From assembly GCF_024323335.1 (NCBI RefSeq), contig NC_066585.1:531478582-531542581 (forward strand): a stretch of DNA of 64,000 bases, in the 5' to 3' direction. The notes under the pieces were generated by a model. The model saw only the letters and a program-made list of their open reading frames with translations. It searched no databases and was not told the origin of the DNA. Source of the stretch: Lathyrus oleraceus. Its lineage: Eukaryota; Streptophyta; Magnoliopsida; Fabales; Fabaceae. The translations under genes were made by a program, and so were the position numbers. Shown here one piece after another: positions 1-10,176 of this stretch (the first letter of the stretch is position 1; each line of letters begins with the position of its first letter).

Positions 1-1001
1 AACGAAAAATGAATCTGATGAAATAACATCTGACGTCACACAAAGTCCAGAACAGCTGACTCATAGTAAAAGGTATTCGTTTTGATGTTGAAGTCAACAA
101 TGTCTAAAAGAATCACCCACAGAACCCGTCTTCTGAAAACTCTGGAAACTTTACATCTAAAGACATCTGAAGGATCCCAAATATGAAAACTCTAAAGATC
201 CTTACATCAGAAGACTGCCTAATTGGAGATCAGTCAAGAACCTCTGAAGAAGACACAATAGATAACTATCTGAAGAATACAAGATCTGAGAAAAGAATCT
301 GAATTCTGTGTACTCTGAATCACGCCCAATAGATTAGGATCAAGAACTTAACAAATAAGTATTCCAAATATGGTATGAATTTCTATATGGATAATATTGA
401 ATACTCTCCAAAACTTCTATGGAAATGACAATAAAATTAATGTCATTAAGTCCCATAATTAGCAAGATATCAGCATCAATGCTCCATTCAATAATATCAT
501 CTCCAAACACTATAAAAAAGGCCCAACTATCATCATACCAAGACGTAAAGCCATTACACAAGAATTCTGCATATCAAAATCAAGCCATACACTAAATTCT
601 TGTTTTACGTTATCACACGAGTTGTTGGTCTAAGTGTGATCTTTGATCTTTGTTCTTACTGTGTTCATATTGCTTATCTAGAAACACTAAGAACTTTCTT
701 GTAATTCTAAATAGTTGTTGTAAATTTCCTCAAGTGACTTGTGAAGTCTGTAGACTTGAGAGGGCTAAGAGATCAATGTACTCTTAGACGTTTGTTGTAA
801 TCTTTCTAGATTATTAGATTAAGTCCTTATTGAAGGCGAAATCACCTTGGTCGGGTGGACTGGAGTAGCTTTGATTTTCAAGCGAGCCAGAATAAACTTA
901 TGTGTTGTTTGTTATTATCTTTGTGTGTAAAGCGTATCCAAAAGTTTTTATTGTCCGTGAAAACAATTCAAACCCCCCTTTCTTGTTTTTCTCTACCTTC
1001 A
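1..1001 (+). repeat. 5' LTR of the copia element (3' portion)
   Basis: The LTR end is placed at the CA just before the PBS (1000-1001). The 5' end lies at or before the window edge, so the full length is unknown. A TATA box near 511 and an AT-rich U5 fit an LTR. No second copy of this LTR is present in the window, so its boundaries cannot be checked by pairing. Confidence 0.7.
511..518 (+). promoter_or_regulatory. TATA box in copia LTR
   Basis: TATAAAAA lies about 490 bp before the LTR end. It is the best core-promoter candidate for the copia transcript. Confidence 0.45.
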
Positions 1002-1003
1002 AT

Positions 1004-1014
1004 TGGTATCAGAG
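1004..1014 (+). other. Primer binding site, initiator Met tRNA
   Basis: TGGTATCAGAG is the standard plant Ty1/copia PBS, complementary to the 3' end of initiator methionine tRNA. It sits 2 bp after the LTR end and 70 bp before the gag ATG. Confidence 0.9.
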
Positions 1015-1085
1015 TTTTGGCAATGTTATTGATTTTTGAATTAAACACTTAACAGTATAGAGAGATCCAGTATGAGAAAAACATC

Positions 1086-1856
1086 ATGGCTAACACAAAC
1101 AAAAGAGATAGTTACAACTCCAAACCTCCAGTCTTTGATGGAGAAAATTTTGACTACTGGAAAGACAAAATTGAAATTTTTTTCTTAGGCTATGACGTTG
1201 ACCTATGGGACACCGTTACAAATGGTTATGAACCACCTGTATCTGATGTTGGTATTGTTATTACCAAAAGTAAAATGACATATGATCAGAAGCGTGATTT
1301 CAAGAATCACCACAAAGTCAGAACTATCATGCTGAATGATATATCCTACAATGAATATGAAAAAATCACCAACAGGGAAACAGCGAAAGAGATCCTTGAT
1401 TCCTTAAAGATGACTCACGAAGGCAATAATCAAGTCAAGGAGACCAAGGCTCTAGTCTTAATCCGAAAATATGAAGCCTTCAGAATAGAAGAGGATGAAG
1501 CAATTGAAGTAATGTTTTCCAGATTCCAAACTCTAGTTACAGGTCTCAAGGTTTTGGACAAGGGATACATAACTGCAGATCATGTCAAAAAGATAATCAT
1601 AAGTCTTCCAAATAAATGGGGACCTATGGTTACTGCCTTAAAACTATCCAAGGATCTGAACAACATAAGCCTTGAAGATCTCATCAGATCCCTCAGGATT
1701 CATGAGATAGAGATAGAGGAAGATGAACATCAAAAGAAAAGCAAATCGGTGGCTCTGAAGTCTAGGTCAGAAAGACAAAATCCAGAATGGAACATAGCCT
1801 TTCAAGTTGAAGAAGAAGATGACGAAAACTCTGAAAAGGAAGATTCTGACAATTAA
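1086..1856 (+). CDS. copia gag (capsid) protein
   Basis: This 256-residue gag would form the capsid of the cytoplasmic retrotransposon particle. The N-terminus has the PPVFDGENFDYWKDKIE block typical of plant copia gag (DUF4219/UBN2 families). The C-terminus is acidic (EEEDDENSEKEDSDN). The start at 1086 follows the PBS closely. The TAA at 1854-1856 looks like a nonsense mutation, because the same frame continues with EELSLLSRRV and a basic stretch expected in SIRE-type gag. No CCHC zinc knuckle is visible downstream, so RNA binding is probably lost. Confidence 0.8.
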   Translation: MANTNKRDSYNSKPPVFDGENFDYWKDKIEIFFLGYDVDLWDTVTNGYEPPVSDVGIVITKSKMTYDQKRDFKNHHKVRTIMLNDISYNEYEKITNRETAKEILDSLKMTHEGNNQVKETKALVLIRKYEAFRIEEDEAIEVMFSRFQTLVTGLKVLDKGYITADHVKKIIISLPNKWGPMVTALKLSKDLNNISLEDLIRSLRIHEIEIEEDEHQKKSKSVALKSRSERQNPEWNIAFQVEEEDDENSEKEDSDN

Positions 1857-2836
1857 GAAGAGTTATCTCTTTTATCTAGAAGAGTCAAACAACTCTGGAG
1901 AAAAAGGAATAACAACTTCAGAAGACCCAGACAGAAGGGAGATCATGGCTACCACATCAGAAGACTTCAGAAAAAGGAATAACATCTTCATGGCTACCAC
2001 ATCCAGGAGTTCATCCAAAAAAGAATATGACTTCGAAGAGGTATTTTCTGATTTCTCTCGCTCTGATACGGAAGCCTGTTTATCAAAATCTCTAAGCTCT
2101 TATAAAGAGCTTCGATAGAAATTCAAGAACCTAAAAAGGGTTCATGAAGAAACTGTTGAAGAGTGTGATAAGATTGAGGAAGAAGTTTCTGAACTTAAAG
2201 GAAGCATTTTTGTCCTTGAAAAAGAAAATGAATTTTTAATCAAAAAATGTTTAAAACTTGAAGAAACTCTTTACAAAGCTCCACTAACTTCTAACACCAT
2301 CATATACAAATATGAAAAAGCTTTTCAGAGATTTCTGAAAAATGGGCTTGAAAGAAGAAAAATGGCTTTTGTGATTTATGGTGTCAGTCACAATAAGAAA
2401 AGAGGAATTGGATATGACTCTAATAAAGATGAGAAAATACCTTTTGTAGAAGACAAACCTAAATCTTCTTTCTCTTATCATTACACACATACACAAACAC
2501 AAAGATTTAATAATTCCAGAAAACCCAAAGTTTCTAGAAACTCTGGGAGAACTAATCATAAAGGACCCAAAAGATTCTGGGTACCCAAAGATAAAATAAT
2601 ATATGTTGCAGATATCTTGTGCAGCAGATTTAAAATACCAATCATGGTACCTAGACTTTGGATGCTCGCGACATGATGGGAAGAAAGCATATGTTCAAAG
2701 CCTAGAACTTAAAGATGCTGACTTCGTAGGCTTTGGAGGAAATTAGAAAGGAAGGATCAGAGGATCTGGAACGGTTGGTAACGGATCTCTTCCCTTTATT
2801 TTTGATGTTCTTTACGTAGAAAGATTAATTCTTAAC
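1857..2836 (+). pseudogene. copia gag C-terminus and protease remnant
   Basis: This stretch should hold the gag zinc knuckle and the aspartic protease. Reading frames are broken several times. A coiled, Glu/Lys-rich segment (VHEETVEECDKIEEEVSELK) and a His/Thr/Gln-rich linker can be followed between stops. Near 2645 a WYLDFGCSRHMMG block matches the protease active site, but the catalytic D-S-G reads D-F-G. The protease is therefore dead even apart from the frameshifts. A short ATGGCTACCACATC duplication at about 1945 and 1990 suggests a local slippage event. Confidence 0.65.
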
Positions 2837-3698
2837 TTGTTATCCATAAGTCAATTAAGTGATAACGGTTATAATATAATCTTCAATCAAAAAACGTGCA
2901 AAGCTATTAATCAGAACAATGGCACAGTTCTTTTCACTGGTAAGAGGAAGAACAACATTTACAAAATTAAGCTTTCAGATCTAAAAGATCAAAATGTAAA
3001 ATGTTTAATGTCTATAAATGAAGAGAAATGGGTGTGGCATAAATGCTTGGGTCACATTAGCATGAGGAGGACTTCTCAGCTAAATAAACTTGAGTTAGCC
3101 AGAGGCCTGCCTAAGCTGAAGTTTTCTTCAGATGCTCTATGTGAGGCATGTCAGAAGGGAAAATTTTCTAAAACAACCTTCAAAAATAAAAATGTTGTTT
3201 CTACCTCTAAGCCTCTGGAACTTCTTCACGTTGACTTATTTGGACCTATTAAGACAGCGGCATATAATGGTAAGAAGTATGGACTTGTCATCATTGATGG
3301 TTATAGTCATTGGACTTGGGTAAAATTCCTAAGACACAAGAATGAGTCACACTCAGTGTTTACTAGTTTCTTCTCAAAAATGCAAAATGAATTTGACTCT
3401 AAAATCATCAGAGTCATAAGTGATCATGGTGGTGAATTCGAAAACAAACTTTTTGAAGATATTTTTGATTCTAATGGAATATCCCATGATTTCTCCTGTC
3501 CTAGAACTCCACAACAAAATGGAGTAGTAGAAAGGAAGAATAAGACTCTCCAAGAAATGGCCAGAACCATGATCAATGAAACAAATGTAGCCAAACACTT
3601 CTCGGCTGAAGCGGTGAATACAACATGTTATATTCAAAATAGAATCTCTATTATAACTATTATGGAGAAGACTACTTATGAACTATGTAAGGGAAGAA
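2837..3698 (+). pseudogene. copia integrase, N-terminal and core part
   Basis: The translation reads GAG_pre-integrase then integrase core. The zinc-binding part has WHKCLGHIS and CEACQKGK (HHCC). The catalytic region shows HVDLFGP, then ISDHGGEFEN, then PQQNGVVERKN, so the DDE residues are present. The frame stops two codons into the solo LTR inserted at 3699, and the missing part resumes at 5737. It normally inserts element cDNA into the genome. It is inactive here because it is split. Confidence 0.85.
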
Positions 3699-5736
3699 TG
3701 TAACACCCTTCTAAAATACCCCCAAATATTTAATTTAAAATAATAAAATATCAATCAGAGTAATTATGCCCTGAAGGGTGTCACACAATCACTTCACACC
3801 AATCATCAAAATATCCTGTCATGCTCATTTGATTAATTAAAATAAGACACTTTTGCATAATTCACAGCGGATACGAAATAACAACATTCAAATCATGTAC
3901 TACATTACATGTAAAGTTGTTCAACCACCAAAAGAAAACATAGTAAACATCCCATCCCGATGTTACATCTACCAGAGCATGACCCACTAAGGACTACACT
4001 AGACTCCCAGGACTAGCTTCTATTCAATCACTGCTCGTTACCTGAAAACATAGTTGTAAGGGTGAGTTTCTCAATCGATATAATAAGCATTATAAATTAA
4101 CATGTAATGCCAAGTAATTTCACACATTCATCACCCTAATCAGATCATACATTCAGCAGCGGCAACATCAACTAAAATCATACTCAACTCAACCACAAAA
4201 CACACGTATAATATTGGAATACATCCATTCATATTATACGCCATACAATACAAATGCAATGAGACTCCATGCATGCGGTACCGACTATTTGTGAACATAT
4301 AGTTCAACTTCACCGACCAAATCCAGGTACGGCTACCAAGCTCACTAGTCCCACTCATTTGAGACCTAGTGACTCACATCACTAATTCCTCACCATGGGA
4401 ATTAGCTACCACCCCAAGGGCCATGCTATGCACGCTAAATCACCTAGCATGCAAACATCAACAACAATTCACACTAACTCATCACTAATTCCTCACCATG
4501 GGAATTAGCTACCACCATAAAGGCCACAACATGCATGCTAATCACCTAGCAATGCTACATCATCAACAACAATTCAAGAATAGATATATGCTCACACTCT
4601 AAGCCATAAAACAGTCTATTCACCAATGCACACATAACTGATACATTCACAGCATCACGCATACTATCACACATCAGCAGTATTTTATCACATAAGCATA
4701 TCATATCATGCCAAATAACAACCACAGTATTAGCACACTCTACTAATACCTATACTACTCACAACAACGGGGAATGTTCCCTAATATATCATACATCAGC
4801 TAAATCACATTACTCGGCTGAACAGCTAAAAACTGCACAACAACAGCTCAGGAAAATCACAAGTCTGCCCATACGCGTACTGCCTAGTCCCATACGCGTA
4901 TGGCCCATTCCTCAGCCAAATCCCATACGCGTAACACCATCTCATACGCGTATGCTACGCGTACCACTTCCCCATACGCGTACCAACAGAGACCAAACTA
5001 CGTTCAAAACATCATCTTCCTCATCCATACGCGTATTGCCTAGTGCCATACGCGTACCATGCCATCTCATACGCGTATTGCCTAGTGCCATACGCGTATG
5101 ACCAGAAACCAGATTTCCAGATCTGCTATGGCTTTCTCTGCTACGAGATCTATCCAATTCAACCTTCCACAGTCCAATTTTTCACAATAATCGTTCATAT
5201 CATCTAACACGAATCATAACATATTCGATCTCACAATTTCTAACACTATTGCATCTAATTCCTACGAATTTCCTTCAATTTTAATCCAGATTCGTTCATC
5301 CCAAAAGTTCACAATTTTCAGCATAATTATTCCAATCAGAGGTAAATCAATGGTTTATCACTACCCATGACATATTATCCCATAATACCCATTAATCGAC
5401 GATAAACCCCCCTTACCTGAGTTAATCCGGCAAATCTCTGAGCTTCAAGCTTTTCCTTCCTTCAACCCTTGTTCTCTGGCTTTCTTTGCCCTTTTCCACT
5501 TTTCTGCCTCTTTTCCCTTTTCACGTGAAAATAACTCTTTTTACCAAATGGAACCTTTTTACTGATTTCTACTTTTATTCCAATAATAACAAAATAATCC
5601 AATAATAATAATCCCAATAATATTCCAATAATTATTATTCCAATAATAATAATAATAATTCCAATTATTTAATTAAATTAATAAATATATTATTAACTCA
5701 ATTTAAATAATTATCTTATTTTATCGGGGTGTTACA
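3699..5736. repeat. Solo LTR, Ty3/gypsy type (probably Tekay-like)
   Basis: This non-coding 2,038-bp block starts TGTAACACCC and ends GGGTGTTACA, so it has TG..CA ends with 10-bp inverted terminal repeats. It is flanked by a perfect 5-bp duplication AAGAA (3694-3698 and 5737-5741). Copia integrase coding resumes directly after it. No PBS, polypurine tract or coding sequence is present. The pattern is that of a solo LTR left by LTR-LTR recombination. The TGTAACACC end is common in legume chromovirus LTRs. Orientation is uncertain, though the minus strand looks more like U3 to U5. Confidence 0.85.
4870..5100. repeat. Array of TACGCGTA palindromes inside the solo LTR
   Basis: Ten TACGCGTA cores lie between about 4872 and 5098, several as the 12-bp palindrome CATACGCGTATG. 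The last four begin at 5026, 5047, 5068 and 5089, exactly 21 bp apart, with a shared spacer related to TTGCCTAGTGC. Earlier copies are less regular. Confidence 0.95.
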
Positions 5737-6570
5737 AAGAACACTCAACATCTCCTACTTTCATCCTTTTGGATGTTCTTGTTTTATCCTAAATACTAAA
5801 GATAATCTGAACAACTTTGATTCTAAAGAAAAAAAATGTATTATGTTGGGATACTTAGAACGCTCTAAAGGCTATAGAGTATACAATATAGAAGCACTAA
5901 TTGTGAAAGAATCAATACATGTCAGATTTGATGATAAGCTTGACTATGAAAAGTCAAAGCTAGTTGAAAATTTTGCAGAATTGGAGATAACACTTGCAGG
6001 TTTTGAGGAAAAGGCTAAAGAATATGAAGAAGTAGAAAAGGGAACGTCATAAGCACCTGAAGTCACAATAAATCAGAAAAGATCAAGAAATAGACAAAAC
6101 ATCTTTGAAGAATTGATTCTGGGGAACAAAAACGAACCTGTCAGAACAAGGTCAACACTCAAAGGCTCTGAAGAAACACTTCTGGGACTAATATCTTTGA
6201 TAGAGCCAACATCCTGTGAAGAAGCACTTCAAGACAAAGAATGAATTTTGGCAATGAAAGAAGAACTTGATGAATTTTCAAAGAACGATGTCTGGGATCT
6301 TTTACCAAAACCTAAGGGAACTCGGGTGATTGGAACCAAATGGGTATACAAACACAAACTCAATGAGAAAGTCGAAGTGGTCAGAAACAAAGCACGACTG
6401 GTGGCACAAGGTTACAGTCAACAATAAGGTATTGACTACAATGAAACCTTTGCTCCAGTCGCCAGGTTAGAATCTATCTGTCTACTTGTATCTTTTGCTA
6501 TAAACTACTCCATCAAACTATATCAGATGGATGTCAAAAGTGCATTTATGAATGGATATATTTCTGAAAT
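5737..6570 (+). pseudogene. copia integrase C-terminus and RT start
   Basis: The first residues (ISYFHPFGCSCFILNTKDNL) continue the integrase after the solo LTR. They are followed by the KKCIMLGYLERSKGYRVYN block that closes copia integrases. RT begins near 6240 (MKEELDEFSKNDVWDL, GTRVIGTKWVYKHKL, ARLVAQGYSQ) and reaches LYQMDVKSAFMNGYISE. Stops at 6049, about 6242 and about 6426 interrupt the frame. The YVDD catalytic block is missing because the element is cut off at about 6567. Confidence 0.8.
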
Positions 6571-6646
6571 GCACTTTTGACATTCGAGTTTGATCCCTTA
6601 AGTATTAATAGAAACTTTTATTTGTTTACCAAATTTCACAGTAAAT
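6571..6646 (+). repeat. Truncated end of a gypsy 5' LTR
   Basis: Only about 70 bp of LTR-like sequence precedes a gypsy PBS. The LTR end is probably at the CA at 6639-6640. The rest of this LTR is absent, replaced by the copia RT fragment. Confidence 0.45.
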
Positions 6647-6650
6647 AAAC

Positions 6651-6667
6651 TGGCACACCTGGTGGAC
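6651..6667 (+). other. Degenerate gypsy primer binding site
   Basis: TGGCACACCTGGTGGAC resembles the TGGCACGCC(T/C)GGTGGGAC-type PBS of several legume Ty3/gypsy elements. It precedes the gag leader of the element read at 6809-8347. Confidence 0.5.
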
Positions 6668-6808
6668 TTATTTGTGTTTTTTAAAACAAAAACTTTTATT
6701 TGTGTTTTGATCAACTACTCATCTTGTGTACGGGTGTGTATTATTTTAAGGTGCGGAAAAATAACAAAGAGAGAAGTAAGGAGACATGTTAGAGGATACG
6801 TTAGAAGA

Positions 6809-8347
6809 ATGGTGAATCCTAGGAATAACAATGGAGACCAACCTTCTAATAACTATGGCACGGGAACGGTTCTAGCAAATGTAACTGAACCCATTCCTTC
6901 GACTGCTAGTGCTACGATAACACCATCAACAATGGTGGTACCGACAACACTGCCTGAAGGGACGATTTTGTCCCCAATACCTCAGAGTCACCTAGTGACA
7001 CCAAGACCAATTATGGCATCATACTATAGGCCTTTTTCCACAAACTTTACAATGCCTATACCAGGGCGTTAACAACCTTTTGGAATACAAACAACGGTGA
7101 TGTCAAGTTTACAAAATAACCCTTCGACATTTATGGATAATGTTGCAAATGTATATTCCCCAATTATGGAATCTGGCTTAACATAGGAAACCATGGTCAA
7201 AATATGCCATCCAATATAGGGAGGGTATTTGATTCCCACGCAATGCCTGCTTTAACAACAAATTTTGCTATAGAAATGAGGAAACAAATGGATGAGAGTA
7301 ACCATGACATGTTGAACACACTAACCCAATAGATGGGTACAATATTTAACCCATTGATTCAGAATACAAATTAGAGTTACCAACAATTGGAAACTCAAAT
7401 GACCATAATTGCTTATTTTTTTGGTGCTCCCGCAGTGCAGGTTTAACCAGTCACCCAACCTTAAATTGTTAGGCAGGTTCGAAACCAGGGGGTAGTATTA
7501 GAAGAGAATATTGTGAACCACGGACAATAGAGGAACCCATAATTGGTCAAAAAAGAGATACATGTTGGGGAGGGTAATCCACATGTGGTGGTTGTTAATC
7601 AAAATCAGGACGCTGACCAAGTAGTCCATCAAGCTCGACAGGGGAATTTGTTGGGAGAAAATAACTTAACAACCATTATTGAAAGGATAATGGCTCAAAT
7701 GGGGTTAATATGGGCGTGCAAATTCCAAATTACACATCTCCCATATCAGAGTATGTGTTACAAAATAAATTACCAAGGGGATGGAAAGTCCCTAAATTTA
7801 CAAAATTCACTGATGGCATAAATGATTCTAGTGTCGAACACATTACTCATTACCTGACTAAGGCAGGTGACATTGCTAACAATGAGAACATGAAGATGAG
7901 ATACTTCCCTAGTTCTCTGACAAATAATGCTTTCACGTGGTTTACCACTTTACCTCCTCACCCAATCCATGATTGGGCACGTCTAGAGGGGTTATTCCAT
8001 GAGCAGTTCTACATGGGACAATCTAAGGCTAGTTTGAAGGAATTGTCAAGTGTCAAGCCAAAGTTCTCTGAGTTGATTGATGATTACCTAAATCCGTTCC
8101 GTTTACTAAAAACGGGGTGTTTCACCCAAGTGTCTGAGCTTGTCAAAATGGATGCTGGAGAGCTAGATTATTCCAATAGGAAGAAATTAGACACTCAATA
8201 TTTAAGAGATATGGCCCAGTTGGCAGACAGGGTTAGGTAGGTAGAAAGATTGAGGCCGAGAAGGCCAAAGTGAGTAAGGGTAAAAGAGAGCGGATAACTT
8301 ATGTTGACATGGAATACCAAGACATAGTGTATAAGGTCGAATGAGTT
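6809..8347 (+). pseudogene. gypsy gag, N-terminal and capsid part
   Basis: A likely start is the ATG at 6809 (MVNPRNNNGDQPSNN), followed by a Pro/Thr/Ser-rich N-terminal region full of stops. The capsid (retrotrans_gag) is clear at 7710-8240: VPKFTKFTDG, HITHYLTKAGD, MRYFPSSLTNNAFTWFTTLPP, WARLEGLFHEQFYMG. The frame changes near 7705 and stops at 8238-8240, after which the same frame continues to the Athila insertion at 8348. It is a decayed copy of a family common in legumes. Confidence 0.75.
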
Positions 8348-8580
8348 TGATAACATGAAATAGTATCACATTCTAGGACTCAATTTAATTAAATTATATT
8401 ATTATTTACTTCAATTTATTTCATTTTATTAGATATTACGCGGTATTTTCTTTCTATTTATCTCAGGTGGTTTATTTGAAGCACAAGTAAAAAAGGAAGA
8501 AAAGGAGGTGCAAAAAGGAATGAGAAGAAGCAAATATCAAAAGCCAAAGCCCAGCCCAAAAAAGCACAGGCGCTGTGCCT

Positions 8581-8665
8581 GTGACGAGCGTCACAAAGGC
8601 TGTGACGAGCGTCACGCTTTGCACACTTGTGTGACGAGCGTCACACATGGTGTGACGGATGTCAC
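8581..8665. promoter_or_regulatory. Four TGACG palindromes in LTR U3
   Basis: GTGACGAGCGTCAC occurs at 8581, 8602 and 8631, and the variant GTGACGGATGTCAC at 8652 (steps 21, 29 and 21 bp). TGACG is the core recognised by plant TGA/bZIP factors. A regulatory role is inferred from the position about 120 bp upstream of the TATA box. Confidence 0.7.
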
Positions 8666-8783
8666 ACCATTCCCCTATATTTTTGGCTTCAGAGACGTTG
8701 AGTCCTATTTGCACGCCTAACCATTCGCCACGTGAAGACCTTTGATGCGGATTACTTTTGGAAACAGCTACAGAAAGTACCAG

Positions 8784-8790
8784 TATAAAT
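8784..8790 (+). promoter_or_regulatory. TATA box of Athila LTR
   Basis: TATAAAT is conserved in the 3' LTR at the corresponding place. It sits downstream of the TGACG palindromes and is the likely core promoter of the genomic transcript. Confidence 0.65.
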
Positions 8791-10087
8791 ATCAGCTTTG
8801 CAAACCCTGCAGAGGTTCCACGCTTTTTCCAGACTTCTTCGCCGTTTTCGCTTTTTCGCAATTTTTTTTCTTCCAGCAGTACAAGCACATTTTTACAGCA
8901 TTACTTTTACGATTTTTATATTGTTTCCTTTGCAATTTCTATTTTCTTTTTCAGCACTTAGTTAATTCTTTTTCGCACAATAGTTTCTACACCGGGAACT
9001 ATTGTGTACCTTTTACCGGATCTAACCTTACGTTAGAATCTAGTTTTTTTATTCCTTCGCTTTTATTTTTCTTTTTGATTGAAGAATTCAAGAACAAATC
9101 CAACCGGCCTGTGGTGGAGTGTTCAAGACTGCTATTTAATTTCTCAGGTTCTTTAATTATTGTTTGAATTTATATATGCCCTTCTTTACTGTTTATTTAT
9201 ATTATTTGCCTGAGATGAATCTGTTTATGCATGATAATTATTTAAGTCTGTTTAGCATGTCTGGCTGATTTATTTAGGTATCGGTATGTAAAGTAAGCGG
9301 AATGAAGGAATCAAAACCAAATTGGTTTAATTAAGTTTAAAATTAAAATCACTCTTTTTACGGTCTCAATTTACAGGTTTAATAACAAGGTTTTTGTACG
9401 AAAGTAAAAGACATAAAGAAGTTAAAAGCAATAGAACGAGAGTTTGAGTTTTTGACTGGACAGTGTAAATTGGACATTAATTCTAGATCAGGGCGAGAGC
9501 AATTTTTAGAGTTAATCAAATTCTAATCTTTTTCAAAAAGTATTTTTAAAGATTGAATGTGAGGACGAGAGTTAAGCATTCAAATTTAATTATATAACCT
9601 AAGTCAACAGAGCGAGAGTTTGAGATAAGGGTGTTTAAACGATTAGTGTTTTCTTAAAAAGAGTTTCTACGGATCCTATTGTTTTCAAAAAGTGGTTTTT
9701 GACTTAACTATAAGTGACAGCTACGTTAATATAAAATCATAGTTTATTCAACAGAGCGAGAGTTTGAGATAACACTTTTAATCAATAGTGTCAACTGAAA
9801 AGATTTATTTTAAAACCAAGAAACCAACGAAGAATTGATTCCCTAATTACGACGAACCACATACCGATATCCGTTTATTAGATATTTATTTTAGATCTTA
9901 TTTTAGTTTTAGCTTTTCCCCAAAACAATCAAAGTATTACATGCCTTAGCTTTACGAAGTAACCTTAGATAACGGTATATCGATTCATAAGTCCCTGTGG
10001 GATCGATATCTTTTAAAACTACGCGATAGAACTGTGCACTTGCAGTTTGTACCCCAAATTCGACTCATAAAGTCGCGATCAAGTTTT

Positions 10088-10105
10088 TGGCGCCGTTGCC
10101 GGGGA
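10088..10105 (+). other. Primer binding site, Asp tRNA type
   Basis: TGGCGCCGTTGCCGGGGA is the PBS typical of Athila/Tat elements, 6 bp after the 5' LTR end. Confidence 0.92.
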
Positions 10106-10176
10106 CTTTTATTTAGTCGATATCGTAACTCTTCTGTTACGCTGTAGAGACTAAGGCTTTTCTTTTCTTTCTTTCA

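Larger units (their letters stand above)
1..6570 (+). mobile_element. Ty1/copia element, SIRE/Maximus-like, truncated in RT
   Basis: The order visible is LTR end, initiator-Met-tRNA PBS, gag, protease remnant, integrase and the first part of reverse transcriptase. This is the copia order (IN before RT). The gag has the SIRE/Maximus look: a PPVFDGENFDYWK start and an acidic C-terminal part. A solo LTR at 3699-5736 splits the integrase. The element stops abruptly in RT just after the QMDVKSAFMNG block near 6567, where an unrelated gypsy LTR end begins. Its 3' half and 3' LTR are missing. Stops and lost motifs show that it is inactive. Confidence 0.85.
6571..8347 (+). mobile_element. Old Ty3/gypsy element, left part (gag)
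   Basis: This is the left half of a degraded gypsy element. Its gag and protease resume at 20950, after the Athila-type insertion. It carries many stops and at least one frameshift near 7705. No intact LTR remains. The continuity argument is protein-level: the left part ends in a linker (RERITYVDMEYQDIVYKVE) and the right part starts with the linker that normally follows (DVDELKPGPRYVCKLL). Confidence 0.75.
8348..10081 (+). repeat. 5' LTR of Athila-type element
   Basis: It starts TGATAACA and ends GCGATCA just before the PBS, and it pairs with 19238-20949. It contains a palindrome array at 8581-8665, a TATA box at 8784 and a long AT-rich U5 with repeated CAGAGCGAGAGTTTGAGAT phrases (about 9607 and 9751). 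Confidence 0.95.

Noticed and set aside
340..561. Minus-strand ORF of 73 codons at the window start
   Set aside because: It lies inside the copia LTR over the TATA box and has no recognisable domain. It is a chance frame.
4942..5157. Minus-strand ORF with repeated HTRMALGNTRM
   Set aside because: The repeat pattern is a translation of the TACGCGTA palindrome array in a solo LTR, not a protein gene.
8472..8888. Minus-strand ORF of 138 codons in the Athila LTR
   Set aside because: It spans the palindromes and TATA box, and in the other LTR it survives only in shortened form. It is LTR sequence read backwards.
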